The notes: a model not told the origin generated them from the sequence alone. A stretch of 64,000 bases of DNA from JAAXPZ01 sp965215705 (GCA_965215705.1 CBDCEE010000002.1:186001-250000), one strand, 5' to 3'. Shown: positions 18,001-26,259, counted from the first letter of the stretch. Translations and numbers: made by a program.

Positions 18001-18404
18001 TCCCCAAGGACATGGACTATCTGGATCGCTTTTTTGGGAGTGAGATCGCAGCGGGGACGATTGTATCTGCGTATGACATCCGTGATGTCTGGGCTGAGAA
18101 CTTCTCTACCAACTCTGCCCAAAAGGTCTGGGCAGCCAAATTTGCCGCCAGACACCCCAACGTAGCGGTCGTAGACCTGAGTTCCTTCAAGTGTGGTCAT
18201 GATGCACCGACTTATGCGATCATCGACAAGATACTGGGAGCCAGTCGTACCCCGCATTTGACCCTGCATGATATCGATGCCAACAAGCCTGGAGGTTCGA
18301 TCAAGATACGGGTAAAGACCTTCGCCTATACGCTTGAGCAATATGCTAAAGGGATTGAGGATGGAAGATTGAGGATGGAAGATGAGAGAAAGGATGAGAG
18401 ATGA
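15021..18404 (+). CDS. double BcrAD/BadFG-type ATPase activase with DUF2229
   Basis: This 1127-residue protein contains two ASKHA ATPase units of the (R)-2-hydroxyglutaryl-CoA dehydratase activator type. Unit one starts YALGIDVGSTTVKY and unit two, around residue 345, starts CFLGIDGGSTSSKAV. Each keeps both predicted [4Fe-4S] ligand cysteines: NDKCASGTG and AAKCGVFAETD in unit one (Cys134, Cys173), NQCSAGNGT and NYGCAVFLDTD in unit two. The rest matches the DUF2229-type region found in activase-related proteins. Such activators hydrolyse ATP to inject an electron into a partner dehydratase or reductase. The partner is probably the next gene, whose ATG overlaps this stop region. The substrate is unknown. 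The last 17 residues come from a tandem repeat. Confidence 0.85.
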   Translation: MVSHYALGIDVGSTTVKYVLCDSQFQLLAKAYQAHDTKQADTLLSMLETLEKEHRDAFYAIERVYITGSGASRIAPLLGARFVQEVNAVVLAVEHLHPEVHSVIELGGQDAKIIHFKEGKDGKKTVLTSMNDKCASGTGATIEKCTMKVGLEATEAQNLTFQTDKLHHVAAKCGVFAETDIVNLVKTSVPAGEIMNSLADAIVMQNLTVLTRGNTLMPTVLLLGGPNTYLPFLQEAWRVRIAELWDERGVDYDVNAMETLVVVPDNAQYYAALGAVIFGQGEESEEGHFTGLIPLRSMVEGKSVNHGDNVDTALVKSPEELEAFKKRYAVPSFVPPPLERKTDCFLGIDGGSTSSKAVLVDMEGKLLLKVYQLSRGNPIEDTIELLEKIVTHDPEGLYQIKGLGVTGYAADVLEGALHADANIIETIAHMKSAQQSFGKSVDVICDIGGQDIKVLFMENGMMKNFRLSNQCSAGNGTLLQSMAKQFGVPVEGFAEVAFAATQAPRFNYGCAVFLDTDRVNFQKEGYAKEELFAGIAKVLPKNVWQYVVQAPNLASFGSHFVLQGGTQYNQAALKAQVDYIQERIPDASVDVHPHPGEAGAIGAALEARERVLESGETRFVGLDAARQMTYSSITDESTRCHFCSINCSRTFIDTETPASDTVRYIAGFSCEDGTVESPEALMEIKQNRKALQQGTPNLVRAEAKALFATQAHTWDHPDAETEITEQQVRVTLGGWGPTLRKELRRNFNLSSPQAKARRATLKIAIPQVLNIYSLAPFMRSYLEALGIDPKHILFSGYSNEDMYLEGAKYGSVDSCYPAKVAQSHIYALLHEKKYIRRGIDYLWFPAVTHLPGFLEYTMGQTSCPIISGTPKVVWSAFTKEQDLFAQKGVTYLDDALHFEERGLLEDQLWQTWGERLEITRDENRWAVERAWEALKQSDTDMEQEGREILEQAEQTGEVVLLLLGRPYHSDPGINHEVLDEFQSLGFKTLSMRAIPKDMDYLDRFFGSEIAAGTIVSAYDIRDVWAENFSTNSAQKVWAAKFAARHPNVAVVDLSSFKCGHDAPTYAIIDKILGASRTPHLTLHDIDANKPGGSIKIRVKTFAYTLEQYAKGIEDGRLRMEDERKDER
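18354..18403 (+). repeat. 14-bp tandem repeat encoding the activase C-terminal tail
   Basis: ATTGAGGATGGAAG occurs twice in a row at 18354-18367 and 18368-18381. A decayed purine-rich continuation runs into the start of the next gene. It encodes a charged tail (IEDGRLRMEDERKDER) unrelated to the preceding domain. Confidence 0.7.
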
Positions 18405-19912
18405 GTCAAGCATGTAGTAGTATCAAAACCGTAGAGAGCAACGGATCGCTAGACTATCTGCATCAGCAGACGGCTCAGTGGAGAGATGTCCCGGAGCAAC
18501 CCATTACCTATGCATCCAAAGAGGAGACGATTTTTCTGGTTGGGGGATTGACAATCCTTCAAGACAAACTGATACAGTCAGCCCTACAGTCTATCGGTGA
18601 AAACTTTATCGCACTTCCCAACCCAGATTTTGAATCCTTTCAAAAAGGGAAAGCTTTTGGTAACAGGGGGCAGTGCAACCCGACCTACTTTACCGTAGGC
18701 AATCTAGTCAAGTATCTCCAGAACCTTAGAGACAATGAAGGGGTCAGTACAGAGGAGATCGTGAGTCGTTATGTCTATATGACTGCTGGTGGATGTGGGC
18801 CGTGTCGCTTTGGGATGTATATCACTGAGTATAAAAAGGCACTGCGTGATGCGGGGTTTGATGGTGTACGTATCCGTAGTTTTGAGCATGATAAAGGGAT
18901 CTTTCAAGAAGAGGGCGAAGAGGAGGATATTATCAGCTTTACTCCCAAGTTCCTTTTTATACTGGTCAAAGCGATTCTATTGGGAGATCTGGTCAATATC
19001 GTAGGCTACCGTATGCGTCCCTATGAGGTAGAGCGTGGCAGTACGGATATCGCACTAGAGCAGTGTCGTGTGATCCTCTCAGATGCTTTTAGAGAGCACC
19101 GCAATATCACACTCTCCCTCACGCGCTGTCGCAAGGTACTCGAAGCAGTCAAGCTAGACCGCCTCCAGTCCAAACCCAAAGTGATGGTCATGGGAGAGTT
19201 TTGGGCAGCGATGACGGAGGGTGATGGCAACTACAACCTCTACCGCTTCCTCGAAGCGGAAGGCGCAGAGTGTGTACCACAGCCTGTGCTTAACCGACTG
19301 ATGCTCAGTATTTGGGAAGCAGAGCATGATCTGAGGCTCATGGAGCATCTGCCTGAGCAAGGTAGGAAAAAGATCGATTTCTCTCATGCCAAAAGTAGAC
19401 TGATGATACGGCTGGCAAAGGGTGCAGTCAAAGGCTACTTTGGACTCTACGCCAGAGCGATCGGGCTCAAAGGCTATGAGATACCCAACATGGAGAAGCT
19501 TGCCACACTTGCAGAGGGCTATTATACGCTGGAGAGTGATGGCGGAGAAGGGCACCTGGAGGTCGCACATTTGATCGAATCGGTCAAAGACAAACTCGCC
19601 CATCTGGTCATCTCTGTCAAGCCCTTTGGCTGTATGCCCAGCTCCGCAGTGAGTGATGGGGTACAGTCTCTGGTCACCAGTCACTATCCAGAAGCCAACT
19701 TTCTCTCCATAGAGACCTCCGGTGAGGGTGCAGCAAACTTTTACTCCCGTGTACAGATGGCACTCTTCAAAGCCAAGCAGTCAGCCAAAGAGGAGTATGA
19801 AGCCCTCAAAAAACCCATCGTGGTCTCTGACCAAGTACATCATTACAGCTATATACCCAAAAGTGACAAGATAGGTACTGCAGCCAAGATCCTTGACGAC
19901 TTGACAAACTAA
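18401..19912 (+). CDS. 2-hydroxyacyl-CoA dehydratase / double-cubane-like reductase component
   Basis: The 503-residue protein resembles the dehydratase D-component family (HgdB/BcrB/BcrC fold). These proteins bind an Fe-S cluster and receive electrons from an ATP-dependent activator. Cysteines in conserved-looking settings are RGQCNPTYF (Cys92), GGCGPCRFGMY (Cys132, Cys135) and a later KPFGCMPSSAVSDG, enough to ligate at least one cluster. The ATG overlaps the activase stop, so the two are translationally coupled. Nothing nearby suggests amino-acid fermentation or aromatic degradation. The double-cubane cluster proteins with unknown small-molecule substrates are therefore a realistic alternative to a true dehydratase. 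Confidence 0.8.
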   Translation: MSQACSSIKTVESNGSLDYLHQQTAQWRDVPEQPITYASKEETIFLVGGLTILQDKLIQSALQSIGENFIALPNPDFESFQKGKAFGNRGQCNPTYFTVGNLVKYLQNLRDNEGVSTEEIVSRYVYMTAGGCGPCRFGMYITEYKKALRDAGFDGVRIRSFEHDKGIFQEEGEEEDIISFTPKFLFILVKAILLGDLVNIVGYRMRPYEVERGSTDIALEQCRVILSDAFREHRNITLSLTRCRKVLEAVKLDRLQSKPKVMVMGEFWAAMTEGDGNYNLYRFLEAEGAECVPQPVLNRLMLSIWEAEHDLRLMEHLPEQGRKKIDFSHAKSRLMIRLAKGAVKGYFGLYARAIGLKGYEIPNMEKLATLAEGYYTLESDGGEGHLEVAHLIESVKDKLAHLVISVKPFGCMPSSAVSDGVQSLVTSHYPEANFLSIETSGEGAANFYSRVQMALFKAKQSAKEEYEALKKPIVVSDQVHHYSYIPKSDKIGTAAKILDDLTN

Positions 19913-19929
19913 CCAAAAAGTGTTATTAT
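19901..19929 (+). promoter_or_regulatory. sigma-70 type promoter of ssrA
   Basis: TTGACA at 19901-19906 and TATTAT at 19924-19929 are separated by exactly 17 bases. The -35 box lies inside the last codons of the upstream gene. The transcript would begin near 19936 and be trimmed to the mature tmRNA 5' end. Confidence 0.75.
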
Positions 19930-19946
19930 CCTCCACTTCCCAATAT

Positions 19947-20322
19947 GGGGGTGACTTGGTTTCGACTGGAGTAGTCGGGGCTATGTGCATGTCGGACTGA
20001 GCAATTCCGTTACACGGCTCACACGCATTTAAACGCAAACAACACAGATTATCGTCCAGCTCTCGCAGTAGCGTGAGTCATTAACCCCGCGTAAGCGGAG
20101 GACTGCCCTGCCGAGGAGTGTCATCTTAATCGGATTTTTGGGTATCACAATCTGATGACTATGCTTTGGGGAAGCTATGCCCCATTGTGAGAATCCTAGC
20201 TGGTCTGGCGTAGTTTTGGGTGTAGTACAAAACCAGATGAGATTTATCAACACCGACTAAGCATGTAGAGTCATAGTTCTATCTATTTTAGGACAGGGGT
20301 TCAATTCCCCTCACCTCCACCA
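19947..20322 (+). ncRNA. ssrA: tmRNA (transfer-messenger RNA)
   Basis: The RNA rescues ribosomes stalled on broken mRNA together with SmpB. The 5' end GGGGGUG pairs with CACCUCC before the 3' ACCA, forming the alanine-tRNA-like acceptor stem. The T arm is GGGGTTCAATTCCCC. The tag frame opens at GCA 20035-20037 and stops at TGA 20074-20076. It encodes ANNTDYRPALAVA, which starts ANN as in Campylobacter tags and ends ALAVA, a typical protease signal. The CCA is encoded. It has its own promoter. The accessory region downstream fits the common use of ssrA 3' ends as island insertion sites, although I found no second copy of the 3' end. Confidence 0.95.
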
Positions 20323-20436
20323 AATTCATATATTTATGTTATACTTTCTTTACTATTATAAATGAGATTTAGTTCCTGATCCTATATTAAAACACAGTGT
20401 GCTACTATCATCATAAACTACGGAGGTAACCAACCC

Positions 20437-20580
20437 ATGGCTAAAACAAACTACTCGTATGAAAAACGAGGTCGAGAATTAGAAAAACAGAAAAAACAAG
20501 CAGAAAAGCGTCAGAAGAAACTTGATAAAAAGAGTGGGGATACAAAAGAGTCAGAGTCTAGTGAGTCTCTGGAGGAGTAA
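20437..20580 (+). CDS. small highly basic conserved protein
   Basis: This 47-residue protein starts MAKTNYSYEKRGRELEK and continues with a lysine/arginine/glutamine-rich helix that ends in an acidic serine tail. GGAGGT at 20422-20427 is a strong ribosome site. Proteins of this form (MAK-x-NYSxEKRxxEL) are widespread in proteobacteria as I recall, without a known function. Its charge suggests nucleic-acid or ribosome binding. It faces the cold-shock gene across a shared terminator-like hairpin. Confidence 0.75.
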   Translation: MAKTNYSYEKRGRELEKQKKQAEKRQKKLDKKSGDTKESESSESLEE

Positions 20581-20582
20581 AA

Positions 20583-20598
20583 GGCAGATCTCTCTGCC
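20583..20598. terminator. bidirectional terminator-like hairpin
   Basis: GGCAGA and TCTGCC form a perfect 6-bp stem with a TCTC loop. AAAA just upstream becomes a U tract for minus-strand transcription, so it best serves the cold-shock gene. It also separates the small basic gene. Confidence 0.55.
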
Positions 20599-20609
20599 CT
20601 TACCTGATC

Positions 20610-20828
20610 TTAAAGACCAGTAACGTTTTCAGCTTGTAGGCCTTTGTCGCCTTCTGTTACTTCAAATGTGACTGCTTGTCCATCATTGAGAGAGACACGG
20701 TCGTAACCATTATTGTTGATATTACGGTAATGTACAAATACATCTTTCCCGCCATCTGCTTGTTCGATAAAACCGAAACCTTTTTCACTGTTGAACCATT
20801 TTACTGTTCCATTTACTAATGTTGCCAT
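20610..20828 (-). CDS. cold-shock domain protein (CspA family)
   Basis: The 72-residue protein is a single cold-shock domain that binds single-stranded RNA and DNA. The RNP1 motif KGFGFI and RNP2 motif VFVHY are intact, and the start GTVKWFNSEKGFGFI is canonical. The gene has a long upstream gap (to about 21070) with a TATTAT on the minus strand near 20905. This fits the long 5' leaders that control many csp mRNAs. Which Csp paralogue this is cannot be decided. Confidence 0.93.
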   Translation of the reverse strand: MATLVNGTVKWFNSEKGFGFIEQADGGKDVFVHYRNINNNGYDRVSLNDGQAVTFEVTEGDKGLQAENVTGL

Positions 20829-21061
20829 TGTTATTCCTTTGGTTGTGTATATACTTTATTGCTAAAGTGCTAAAATCTAAAGTGGAGTGTACTTGGAGAG
20901 GATAATACCGCAATCAAAAGGTTACAAATAAAAATCTAGCCGAAAGTGAACTCTATATCATCTTTTATTATTCGCAGTATAGCAGAACAATGAAACTTTC
21001 ACAAGGCAGATATAAAAAATATCATTTTACCTACGCCATTGACTTATAAACCAAAATAGAC

Positions 21062-21067
21062 TATAAT
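21062..21067 (+). promoter_or_regulatory. -10 box of the toxin-antitoxin pair (possible leaderless mRNA)
   Basis: TATAAT ends six bases before the toxin ATG at 21074. There is no Shine-Dalgarno sequence in between, so transcription would start at about the ATG. Confidence 0.5.
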
Positions 21068-21073
21068 CAAATC

Positions 21074-21385
21074 ATGGAAATAGCTGAGACTTCAATTTTT
21101 ACCAAAGAGATCACTAGAATACTAAGTGATGATGCCTATAGAGAGTTTCAGTCCTATTTGGCAGAACATCCCAAGAGTGGAGATGTGATCAAAGGCTCTG
21201 GTGGGTTGAGAAAGATCCGCTGGAAAGCCCAAGGACGTGGCAAGAGTGGTGGCATACGAACGATCTACTACTATTACCAAGACGAGAGTCTGTTATTGAT
21301 GATCTATGTTTATGAAAAGAGCAAGACTGAGGATCTGACACCCAAGCAGATAGAGATACTAAAAAAGACATTTATGGAGTCATGA
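21074..21385 (+). CDS. RelE/HigB-like type II toxin
   Basis: The 103-residue protein has the RelE-superfamily layout. It has an N-terminal helix pair, then GSGGLRKIRWKAQGRGKSGGIRTIYYYY, which resembles the basic active-site strands of HigB2-like ribosome-dependent mRNA interferases. It is followed by LLMIYVYEKSKTEDLT. Its stop overlaps the ATG of a helix-turn-helix protein. Toxin-first order with an XRE antitoxin is characteristic of the higBA and NadS-type pairs. No ribosome site precedes the ATG. Confidence 0.85.
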   Translation: MEIAETSIFTKEITRILSDDAYREFQSYLAEHPKSGDVIKGSGGLRKIRWKAQGRGKSGGIRTIYYYYQDESLLLMIYVYEKSKTEDLTPKQIEILKKTFMES

Positions 21386-21669
21386 TTATGGACGATAAAG
21401 CATTTGATGCATTGCTGGCAAGCACCAAAGAGGCCAGAGAGATACTAGACAAAAAGAGAGCACCAAGCAGGAGATTCTATATAGAAGATCCCAATGCCAA
21501 AGAGATACGAGAAAAGTTTCATCTCACCCAAGATGAGTTTGCCAAGCTCCTCAATATCTCAGTAGGTACCCTACGCAACTGGGAACAAGGCAGACGCAAA
21601 CCAGAGGGGCCAGCACGTGTGCTACTCAATGTTGCCAATATGCATCCTGAGGCTTTGTTGGCGCTATAG
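21382..21669 (+). CDS. XRE-family antitoxin (NadS/HigA-like)
   Basis: This 95-residue protein carries a helix-turn-helix in its second half: IREKFHLTQDEFAKLLNI followed by GTLRNWEQGRRKPEGPA. The sequence ends with a short leucine-rich helix. It should bind the upstream RelE-like toxin and repress the operon. The ATG overlaps the toxin stop (ATGA). An in-frame ATG six bases later could also be used. The N-terminal half is a helix likely to wrap the toxin. Confidence 0.87.
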   Translation: MIMDDKAFDALLASTKEAREILDKKRAPSRRFYIEDPNAKEIREKFHLTQDEFAKLLNISVGTLRNWEQGRRKPEGPARVLLNVANMHPEALLAL

Positions 21670-22661
21670 GTTTGTGAGAGAGTTATCGTTATCCCTCGAC
21701 CCCTTTTTCCCTTTTTCTGATCAGAGGTATAGAGAGTTTGAGGGGGTCATATATTATAATACAGAAACCATTTCTCCAACATAAATTAACTCTTCTAATA
21801 TCTCATCATTTCCATTAAATACAAACCTATCTGATTCATTATTATTGGCTAAGTGTATTAATAAATCAATAATTATTTTTTCATTTTTTTCTATATTCCA
21901 ATCTGATATTAAACCTTTCTCTCTAATTCTTATATCAAATAGTATCTTCATCACCAAATATTTATAATAAAATATTCTTATCTTTCTTGGTGTTACATTC
22001 TCTAGCTTCTTTATAGCCTCTAATAAATATGTTTTTTCATGTATATTTATTTCAGAAATTTCATTATTATTATTTTGAGTTTCAATTATTGTAGTAACTG
22101 ATTCATTAATGGCTATGTTCTCAGTATTTGTAGGTTCATGTATTCTATCGTCATCAACTATACTGGAGGTATCAGTAACATCTTCTTCAATATTTGATTC
22201 ATTATTATCCATAATAACTTCATCTATATCAGGAAGGATTGTGAGTAAGATTTCTTCCATTTCCCTATTATTTAAAATATTTAATTTCAAACCTATTATA
22301 AATATTTTTTCTAAATACTCCCTGTACATTGAATTTAGTAGTGCGGTATTATTATCATTAATATCTTTATATTTATGCACTAATGCTTGTCGTAATATAG
22401 TCTCATCTATTGCTGTGACAATAATAAGTCTACTATGTATCTCTGGATTATCCAAAATGACTCTTAGTCCATCGATAATATCAATAACTTGTTCAATATT
22501 ACACCTATCAATATCATCCACAAATAAAACTATCTTCTCATCATCATTTGGATTAGGTATCCATGTTTTCAATAATACAATTAACTCATTCTCAATTTCT
22601 GACTGCAAACCCAAATAATCTCCAAAATTATTTTTAAAAAAATATTTCTTATATAAATCTA

Positions 22662-23397
22662 GGGTCTAGTAAACTTTAAGAGTCCAAAAGGTATCTTAAA
22701 GCATGACTACACCGAACAAAAACAAGTACTCAAAAGGTACGCACATTTCAGAGCGTAAATTTAGGCAGTTAATTAAGTGTTTTTCACTTGATCTAAATGC
22801 ATATGAAACCTCAAAGATAACTAACATATCTCATACGACTTGTAAGAAGCTATTTCAAAAGTTACGCATATACATCTACCAGAATCCACTAGAGAACAAT
22901 ATTGAAGATGGAGAGTTTGAATTAGATGAATCTTACTTTGGTGCCAAAAGAGTAAGAGGAAAACGTGGTAGAGGTGCAGCAGGAAAGACACCTGTGTTTG
23001 GCTTATTAAAAAGAGATGGTAATGTCTATGTTCAAATAGTCAAGAACTGCTCGAGAGCTGAACTCATGCCTATTATTGAGGGAAAGATACTTGAAGGAAG
23101 TACTATTCATACTGATGGTTGGAAAGCCTATGATGGCTTAGTCCTTAATGGCTATGATCACTACAGGGTCTTTCATTCCAAAGATGAGTTTGTGCGAGGT
23201 AAGTCTCATGTAAATGGCATTGAATCCTTTTGGAGTTATACTAAAAGAAGATTGGCAAAGTTTAATGGACTTAGAGATGAGATGTTTTATCTCCATCTCA
23301 AGGAGAGTGAGTTTAGATTCAACAATAGGCATAATGATATCTATGCTATACTATTAAAGAATCTTCGAACAAATAACCTCTAAAGTTTACTAGACCC
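22662..23397 (+). mobile_element. IS1595-family element, IS1016-like group
   Basis: The 736-bp element has perfect 17-bp terminal inverted repeats (GGGTCTAGTAAACTTTA) at 22662-22678 and 23381-23397. It is flanked by the 7-base direct repeat AAATCTA (22655-22661 and 23398-23404). Eight bases is the usual target repeat for this family, but seven is what is seen and what restores the host frame. Confidence 0.9.
22703..23383 (+). CDS. IS1595-family transposase (IS1016-like)
   Basis: The 226-residue DDE transposase has the ISXO2/IS1016 signatures: ELDESYFGAKR with the first acidic residue, RGRGAAGKTPVFGLLKR, IHTDGWKAYDGL with the second, and HVNGIESFWSYTKRRL with the third. The N-terminal part holds a helix-turn-helix (YETSKITNISHTTCKKLF) suited to end binding. 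It appears full-length and intact. The stop codon lies within the right inverted repeat. Confidence 0.93.
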   Translation: MTTPNKNKYSKGTHISERKFRQLIKCFSLDLNAYETSKITNISHTTCKKLFQKLRIYIYQNPLENNIEDGEFELDESYFGAKRVRGKRGRGAAGKTPVFGLLKRDGNVYVQIVKNCSRAELMPIIEGKILEGSTIHTDGWKAYDGLVLNGYDHYRVFHSKDEFVRGKSHVNGIESFWSYTKRRLAKFNGLRDEMFYLHLKESEFRFNNRHNDIYAILLKNLRTNNL

Positions 23398-25302
23398 AAA
23401 TCTATTGCTGATGATTTTTGGGCAAAATAGAAAATAATTAATTTGATAGCCAACACTATGCCCACAGTACTTATTATATAATGCAGTATCTCCCATTTAT
23501 CTATCCAAAAACTCCATATAGCTGCTATTATAAATAATAAGATTAAAATAATTATCGGTGTCCATGAATGCTTCTGAATATTAATATTAAATATTTTTTT
23601 CTTTTCTATATAAAAGTTATCTACTTTATTAGCAATTTTATACCAACTTTTATGTTTGAAGCATTTTTTTAATTTCCGAATCCAAGTCCTTTCATTTTTT
23701 ACATCATCAAGGTAGGCATTAAAAATATTTTCATACAAATAAGCCCAGGAAGCTTTTGTGTCTTGATATTTCCATGCAGAGAATAAAACATGTCTATAAT
23801 TAATCTTTTTTTCTTTTATTGAGTCCCAAAGTTTTTCTAAAAAATGTGTTTTTCCTCTCCCCCATTTTCCAAATATACCTATCATCATACCTGTATCATC
23901 AAAACCTTTTACAATAATAGAAGATAAAGTATTAGCCACAGCTTCTACACCTAGCGCCGATTTCATTTCTGATTTTTTCTTAATTGAAATATCTGGTGGT
24001 ATAGCTACACCTCTTTCACTTTTAATAGATCTATCATTTAATGTTTTAATTGTTTCTAGGATTTCTACTACATTTTTCACACTACTAATTACTTCATCTT
24101 CTGTATATATCCGATTTTTAATATGTATGCCCTTGATATGTTCGTCCGTTTTGACAAACTCGATGTTGGGATATTTTTTTTGCAGGCTTTCTACTAAATC
24201 AGATTTTCTAAAGATAAGCTTTTCATTATCATTCATAAAGACTGTTACATACCAGCTATCACCAAAAATAACATTAATTTGTGCAGAATTGGGTAAGCCA
24301 TTTTCCCTATAAAAACTTAATCTAAATCCATTATCATATGATTGTTGTAAAGGTGATGATACTTGTTCTAATTTCCAATTGTAAGATTTCAACTTAGGTA
24401 TTTGTTCTTGTAAATACTGACCAAATTTTTTCAAAAGTACTTTTATATATTCTTCTTCTCCATAATCTAAATCTTTAATCTTTTTTTGCAATTGCATCAA
24501 TTCTTCAAAATCAATATTAGATACAAAACTATCTTGAGGGATTACAGGATTTTTTTTACTTGACTCAATGCTAAATGTTAAATCTTCATATCTAGGAAAG
24601 TCATCCAAATAAACAATATTATTATCATTAACTCTAGCATATATAAATTCTTCTTCATCATGTATGAATATGGCAATAAAAAATAGTACATTATCGACTT
24701 GTATTTTTTTAATTTTATTGATAATTTCTTGTAATTTTAATCTACTTTGAGTTGATTTAATTTCAACATATGCGATTTGTTTATTATTTTTACCAATTAT
24801 TTTTATATCAGGAATAATACGATATTCACTTTTTCTACTAATAGCTACTTCTTTAAAAACTTTATCTTCTGGATAACCTTTATCAAGTAAATATTGATAG
24901 AATATTTCTTCTAAATAATGACTGCTCTTTTTCTTTTGTTTGCTTGGATTAGGAGTTTTGTCCATTAAATAAATTGCATCATTAGTAAAATGATGTACAT
25001 TAAAATGCTCATCTTTTGTGTAATTTAAAATATTATTAGCTTTCTCATCTATCATAGATAATAACTCATCCTCATCAGTTTCTCTCAGGACTAAAAAGTT
25101 ATTTATATATTTTTTGATTGTATCAACAAATTTATCATATTTGAAATTTTGATTATATATTTTGATACGATCATTAATCATATCATTCTTTAAATTATTA
25201 TCAATTTCTTTAAATATTTGGAGTAAGCTATCAAAATTCATTATATTTTTCCTTTATTTTCCATCAAAGATATGGATATATGGGTCAGTTGATAACAATA
25301 AT

Positions 25303-26259
25303 TCACACCCGCACCTCCCAATACCCTCGAGTACCACCCACTCTCTCCACCAAGCCCATCCTCTTCAACTTCGCCACATTCTCCTCCACCTTTCTCTTGG
25401 AGATCCCCACGATCTCTGCCAACGTCACAGCACTCACCTTGGGATCGGCTCTCATGCTGCTGATAATGATTTGTTGATTTGCTGTAAGATTACCGACCTT
25501 ACTACCGACTTCATTACCGACCTTTTCGATGGCTTCCAAGATACGTGCCAACATAAACTCTATAAACAGCGTACACTCTCCTGCACTTGTAGAACCTTCC
25601 AGAGCTTGGTAGTAGGCTTCTTGGTGGTCACGGATGATGCTCTCTGTAGGGAGTATCCCAAAGAGTGGGTTATGTGCCATGAGGATGACAGACTGCCAGA
25701 GCCTGCCTATGCGACCGTTGCCATCTCTAAAGGGGTGAATGAACTCAAACTCATAGTGAAACACACAGCTTTTGATAAGCAGATGCTCATCACTTTGTTC
25801 TAGCCATCCAAAGAGCTGTTGCATGAGGGTAGAGACTTGGGTATGGGGAGGGGCTATGTGTACTCCTACCGCTACATTGACAGCACGAAAGCTCCCTGCA
25901 TCATCCAGCAGCTTCGCCGTCATCGTCTGATGGGCTTGGAGCAAGTCGTCTAGACTATCATAGCGATACGATTCTATCTGCTCATAGGCTTCGATAGCTC
26001 CCTCTACCTCTGCGAGCTCTTGTGCCGTACCCAGCACGCGTTTACCGCCCAGTATCGCTGTGATCTTCTCTTCACCTACATAGTTGCCCTCTATCTCCAA
26101 GGTACCTGCCAAGGTCTTGATACGATTGGCTCTACGAAGCATCGGTAGTCTGGTGGTCTCAGTTTGATATTTTAACAAGGCGATCTTCTCACTGATCTCT
26201 GAGATGAGATGCACGATACGGCTGTTGATGCGATATGGTGGTGTATAAGAACTCTGCAA
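25303..26259 (-). CDS. Fic-domain protein (AMPylase-type) with winged-helix tail
   Basis: The 318-residue protein carries the complete Fic active-site motif HPFRDGNGR at residues 175-183, which transfers AMP or a similar group onto hydroxyl side chains. TLEIEGN at 53-59 matches the autoinhibitory (S/T)xxxE(G/N) motif, so it is likely a self-inhibited class II Fic. A linker at about 246-258 consists of VGN/VGS repeats. It is followed by a winged helix (AEIVGISKRKVEENVAKLKR) that probably binds DNA. The start is TTG at 26259 behind GGGAG. The KAP gene follows on the same strand after 61 bases. Confidence 0.88.
   Translation of the reverse strand: MQSSYTPPYRINSRIVHLISEISEKIALLKYQTETTRLPMLRRANRIKTLAGTLEIEGNYVGEEKITAILGGKRVLGTAQELAEVEGAIEAYEQIESYRYDSLDDLLQAHQTMTAKLLDDAGSFRAVNVAVGVHIAPPHTQVSTLMQQLFGWLEQSDEHLLIKSCVFHYEFEFIHPFRDGNGRIGRLWQSVILMAHNPLFGILPTESIIRDHQEAYYQALEGSTSAGECTLFIEFMLARILEAIEKVGNEVGSKVGNLTANQQIIISSMRADPKVSAVTLAEIVGISKRKVEENVAKLKRMGLVERVGGTRGYWEVRV
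25490..25525 (-). repeat. three 12-bp tandem repeats in the fic linker
   Basis: TTACCGACCTTA, CTACCGACTTCA and TTACCGACCTTT follow one another and encode the VGNEVGSKVGN linker. The unit length is a multiple of three, so copy-number change would alter linker length without a frameshift. Confidence 0.75.

Larger units (their letters stand above)
21754..25241 (-). pseudogene. KAP-family NTPase with N-terminal nuclease-like domain, split by an IS
   Basis: Two pieces on the minus strand (25241 down to the insertion, and the insertion down to 21754) form one 914-residue protein once 736 bases of IS and one 7-base repeat are removed. The N-terminal domain has PD at 144-145 and E160-I-K162 (YVEIKST), the spacing of PD-(D/E)XK nucleases. 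Walker A GKWGRGKT is at 458-465, two membrane segments lie at about 561-579 and 588-606, and the Walker B region LFVDDIDRC falls near 659-666. KAP NTPases are membrane-associated P-loop ATPases often found in defence loci. The IS separates Walker A from Walker B, so ATPase activity must be lost. The gene is very AT-rich. Confidence 0.85.

Noticed and set aside
22109..22618. 169-residue plus-strand frame opposite the KAP C-terminal part
   Set aside because: Serine/isoleucine-rich reading that arises from the AT-rich complementary coding strand; no start signals.
22655..23405. An 8-bp target repeat for the IS1595-family element, as usual for the family
   Set aside because: Only seven bases (AAATCTA) match on both sides, and only a 7-base repeat restores the KAP reading frame.
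25490..25525. CRISPR-like array in the fic gene
   Set aside because: Three 12-bp units without spacers, lying in frame inside a coding linker; it is a coding tandem repeat.
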